From contig NZ_JACHDR010000001.1 of the NCBI RefSeq assembly GCF_014201135.1, positions 372,001 through 436,000 of the forward strand: DNA of 64,000 nucleotides. Direction: 5' to 3'. Made by a program: the position numbers and the translations under genes. The stretch is from Neomicrococcus aestuarii (GTDB taxonomy: Bacteria > Actinomycetota > Actinomycetes > Actinomycetales > Micrococcaceae). Positions 63,096 through 64,000 of the stretch are shown here, in pieces. The notes under the pieces were generated by a model. It ran no database searches. It was not told the DNA's origin and saw only the letters and a list, made by a program, of their open reading frames with translations. How positions within the stretch are numbered: the first letter of the stretch is position 1; every line of letters starts with the position of its first letter.

Positions 63096-63626
63096 ATGGA
63101 TACGGTCCAGGATATTGATTCGTTGTATCAACGCCACGCGGTCACTGTTCAGCGGTTCATTTATCGCCGCGTGTTCAACGTTGACGATGCGAACGAACTC
63201 ACCAACGACGTGTTTCGCGTTGCGTGGCAGAAGCGGCAAGCCGGCACCGAGATTGATATCGCGTGGCTGGTGGTCACGGCTAAGAATCTCATTCTGAACA
63301 TGCAGCGCGGTTCCTATCGCGAAGTGCGTTTGCGCGACCGGCTCAAAGAATCCGCGCTCCTTACAGCGCGTCCTCACGATTCGGGAATCAGCGGCGAAGT
63401 GGGCGAAGTACTTGACCAATTGCGCGAGCGGGATCGCGAGATCCTGATCCTGGCGTACTGGGACGGACTGCGAGCGGCAGATTTAGCGAAGGTGCTGGAC
63501 TGCAGCGAAGGGACCGCTGCCACACGGCTTAATAGGGCACGGCAAGCCTTCGCTAAGAAGGCCCCTGCTCATCTCATGAATCCATCAACCGCGCACACCA
63601 CGCGCCACGGCAAGGAGGAGGTGTAA
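63096..63626 (+). CDS. Sigma-70 family (ECF-type) sigma factor
   Basis: 176 residues, ATG with AAGGAGG upstream. Region 2 at about 1-75 (DIDSLYQRHAVTVQRFIYRRVFNVDDANELTNDVFRVAWQKR, WLVVTAKNLILNMQRG) and region 4 at 105-160 (QLRERDREILILAYWDGLRAADLAKVLDCSEGTAATRLNRARQAFAKK), with no regions 1 or 3, as in ECF factors. The downstream gene, whose strong AAGGAGGAGG site lies inside this gene's end, encodes a membrane-anchored partner. Targets unknown; neighbours suggest envelope genes. Confidence 0.9.
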   Translation: MDTVQDIDSLYQRHAVTVQRFIYRRVFNVDDANELTNDVFRVAWQKRQAGTEIDIAWLVVTAKNLILNMQRGSYREVRLRDRLKESALLTARPHDSGISGEVGEVLDQLRERDREILILAYWDGLRAADLAKVLDCSEGTAATRLNRARQAFAKKAPAHLMNPSTAHTTRHGKEEV

Positions 63627-63630
63627 CACC

Positions 63631-64000
63631 ATGGATCGCATCGAAGAACTTATGAAAAATTCAGATCCTGCTCGAGGTATCCCCACTCCGGGTCCTCTCA
63701 ACTTGGAACCACCTCACCCAGATGGATCGCAAGGTTTCATTCCCACATTCGTGGAAACCGCTGATCAGGCAACAGACACCGATTACGGACAAAAGTCTTG
63801 GTACAAGAAGCCGGCAGTATGGATTGCCGCTGTGGCCGCAGCCGCGGTCGTGGGAACCGTATGGGTGTTCAACCCCTTTGGTCTCAACAACACCTATCCG
63901 CTGCCGGGAGATAACTCCAGCGTGAGCTCAACAAGCGGGGCAGCCTCCGGTGACGCGGTCACCAATAGCTCGAGCACAAGCGGCTCCAGCGCCAATAGCT
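63631..64000 (+). CDS. Membrane-anchored partner of the sigma factor, cut by window end
   Basis: 123 codons visible. MDRIEELMKNSDPARGIPTPGPLNLEPPHPDGS is a cytoplasmic N-terminus, WYKKPAVWIAAVAAAAVVGTVWVFNPFGL (about residues 67-95) is one membrane segment, and then a Ser/Gly/Thr-rich extracellular linker begins (NSSVSSTSGAASGDAVTNSSST). The layout and the tight spacing (4 bp after the sigma stop) suggest an anti-sigma or sensor protein. It lacks the HxxxCxxC motif of ZAS anti-sigma factors in the visible part, so that role is tentative. Confidence 0.75.
   Translation, partial: MDRIEELMKNSDPARGIPTPGPLNLEPPHPDGSQGFIPTFVETADQATDTDYGQKSWYKKPAVWIAAVAAAAVVGTVWVFNPFGLNNTYPLPGDNSSVSSTSGAASGDAVTNSSSTSGSSANS

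Overview
This window is a piece of an actinobacterial chromosome. The 16S and 23S rRNA sequences, the moderately high G+C content, the mycothiol-type maleylpyruvate isomerase relative, LppM, DUF1844, TlyA, class II HelD and the gene order recN-pyrG-nudix-xerD all point to the family Micrococcaceae (Arthrobacter/Rothia/Neomicrococcus-like). I cannot fix the genus by eye. Most of the window is core chromosome. I saw no tRNA genes, no CRISPR array and no prophage.

Layout. 1-2.8 kb: end of the histidine isomerase gene priA, an SseB-like protein and an MFS permease. 2.8-8.6 kb: a DUF1844 protein, then the translation operon infC-rpmI-rplT (infC appears to start on AUC, and both IF-3 and L20 carry unusual C-terminal extensions), a SpoU rRNA methylase, a CDF transporter and MutT. 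8.6-12.4 kb: small metabolic and hypothetical genes and a possible small RNA locus. 12.5-17.1 kb: pheST and ppk2. 17.2-23.2 kb: a 4'-phosphopantetheinyl transferase, an M1 metallopeptidase and a 1308-residue Pls/PosA-type synthetase. The predicted adenylation code of the synthetase (DAESIGTVVK) reads as lysine, so this looks like a compact epsilon-poly-lysine-type cluster of activating enzyme, synthetase and degrading peptidase. 23.3-34.0 kb: a quinone oxidoreductase and the arginine regulon argCJBDFR, argG and argH. Paired ArgR-like operators with identical 20-nt spacing lie before argC and argG. 34.0-39.2 kb: a maleylpyruvate isomerase-like protein, apt, helD and tyrS.

39.3-45.6 kb is a complete rrn operon (16S-23S-5S) without spacer tRNAs, with two promoter candidates and two terminator hairpins. 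45.9-48.3 kb holds a secreted VanY-type carboxypeptidase gene split by a complete IS3-family element. The element has 24-bp imperfect terminal repeats and a 3-bp CTA target duplication, and precise excision would restore the reading frame. 48.4-50.4 kb is an Ada-AlkA fusion plus Ogt alkylation-repair pair. 50.6-61.2 kb is a tightly packed actinobacterial block: RG-repeat TPR protein, HAD phosphatase, a 50-codon gene that seems to start on AUU, tlyA, nadK, recN, pyrG, a Nudix gene with an apparent one-base frameshift, and xerD. 61.3-64.0 kb is an accessory locus with an extracytoplasmic-type sigma factor, a membrane-anchored partner cut by the window end, a secreted protein, and degenerate remnants of an earlier copy of the sigma and secreted-protein genes.

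Best candidates for something noteworthy are the poly-lysine-type cluster, the orphan promoter/hairpin unit at 8.7-8.8 kb, the decayed sigma/secreted-protein duplication, the AUU small gene, the L20-'sunset' fusion, and a dispersed intergenic motif built on AAGCTGCGTCGTCGTAC.
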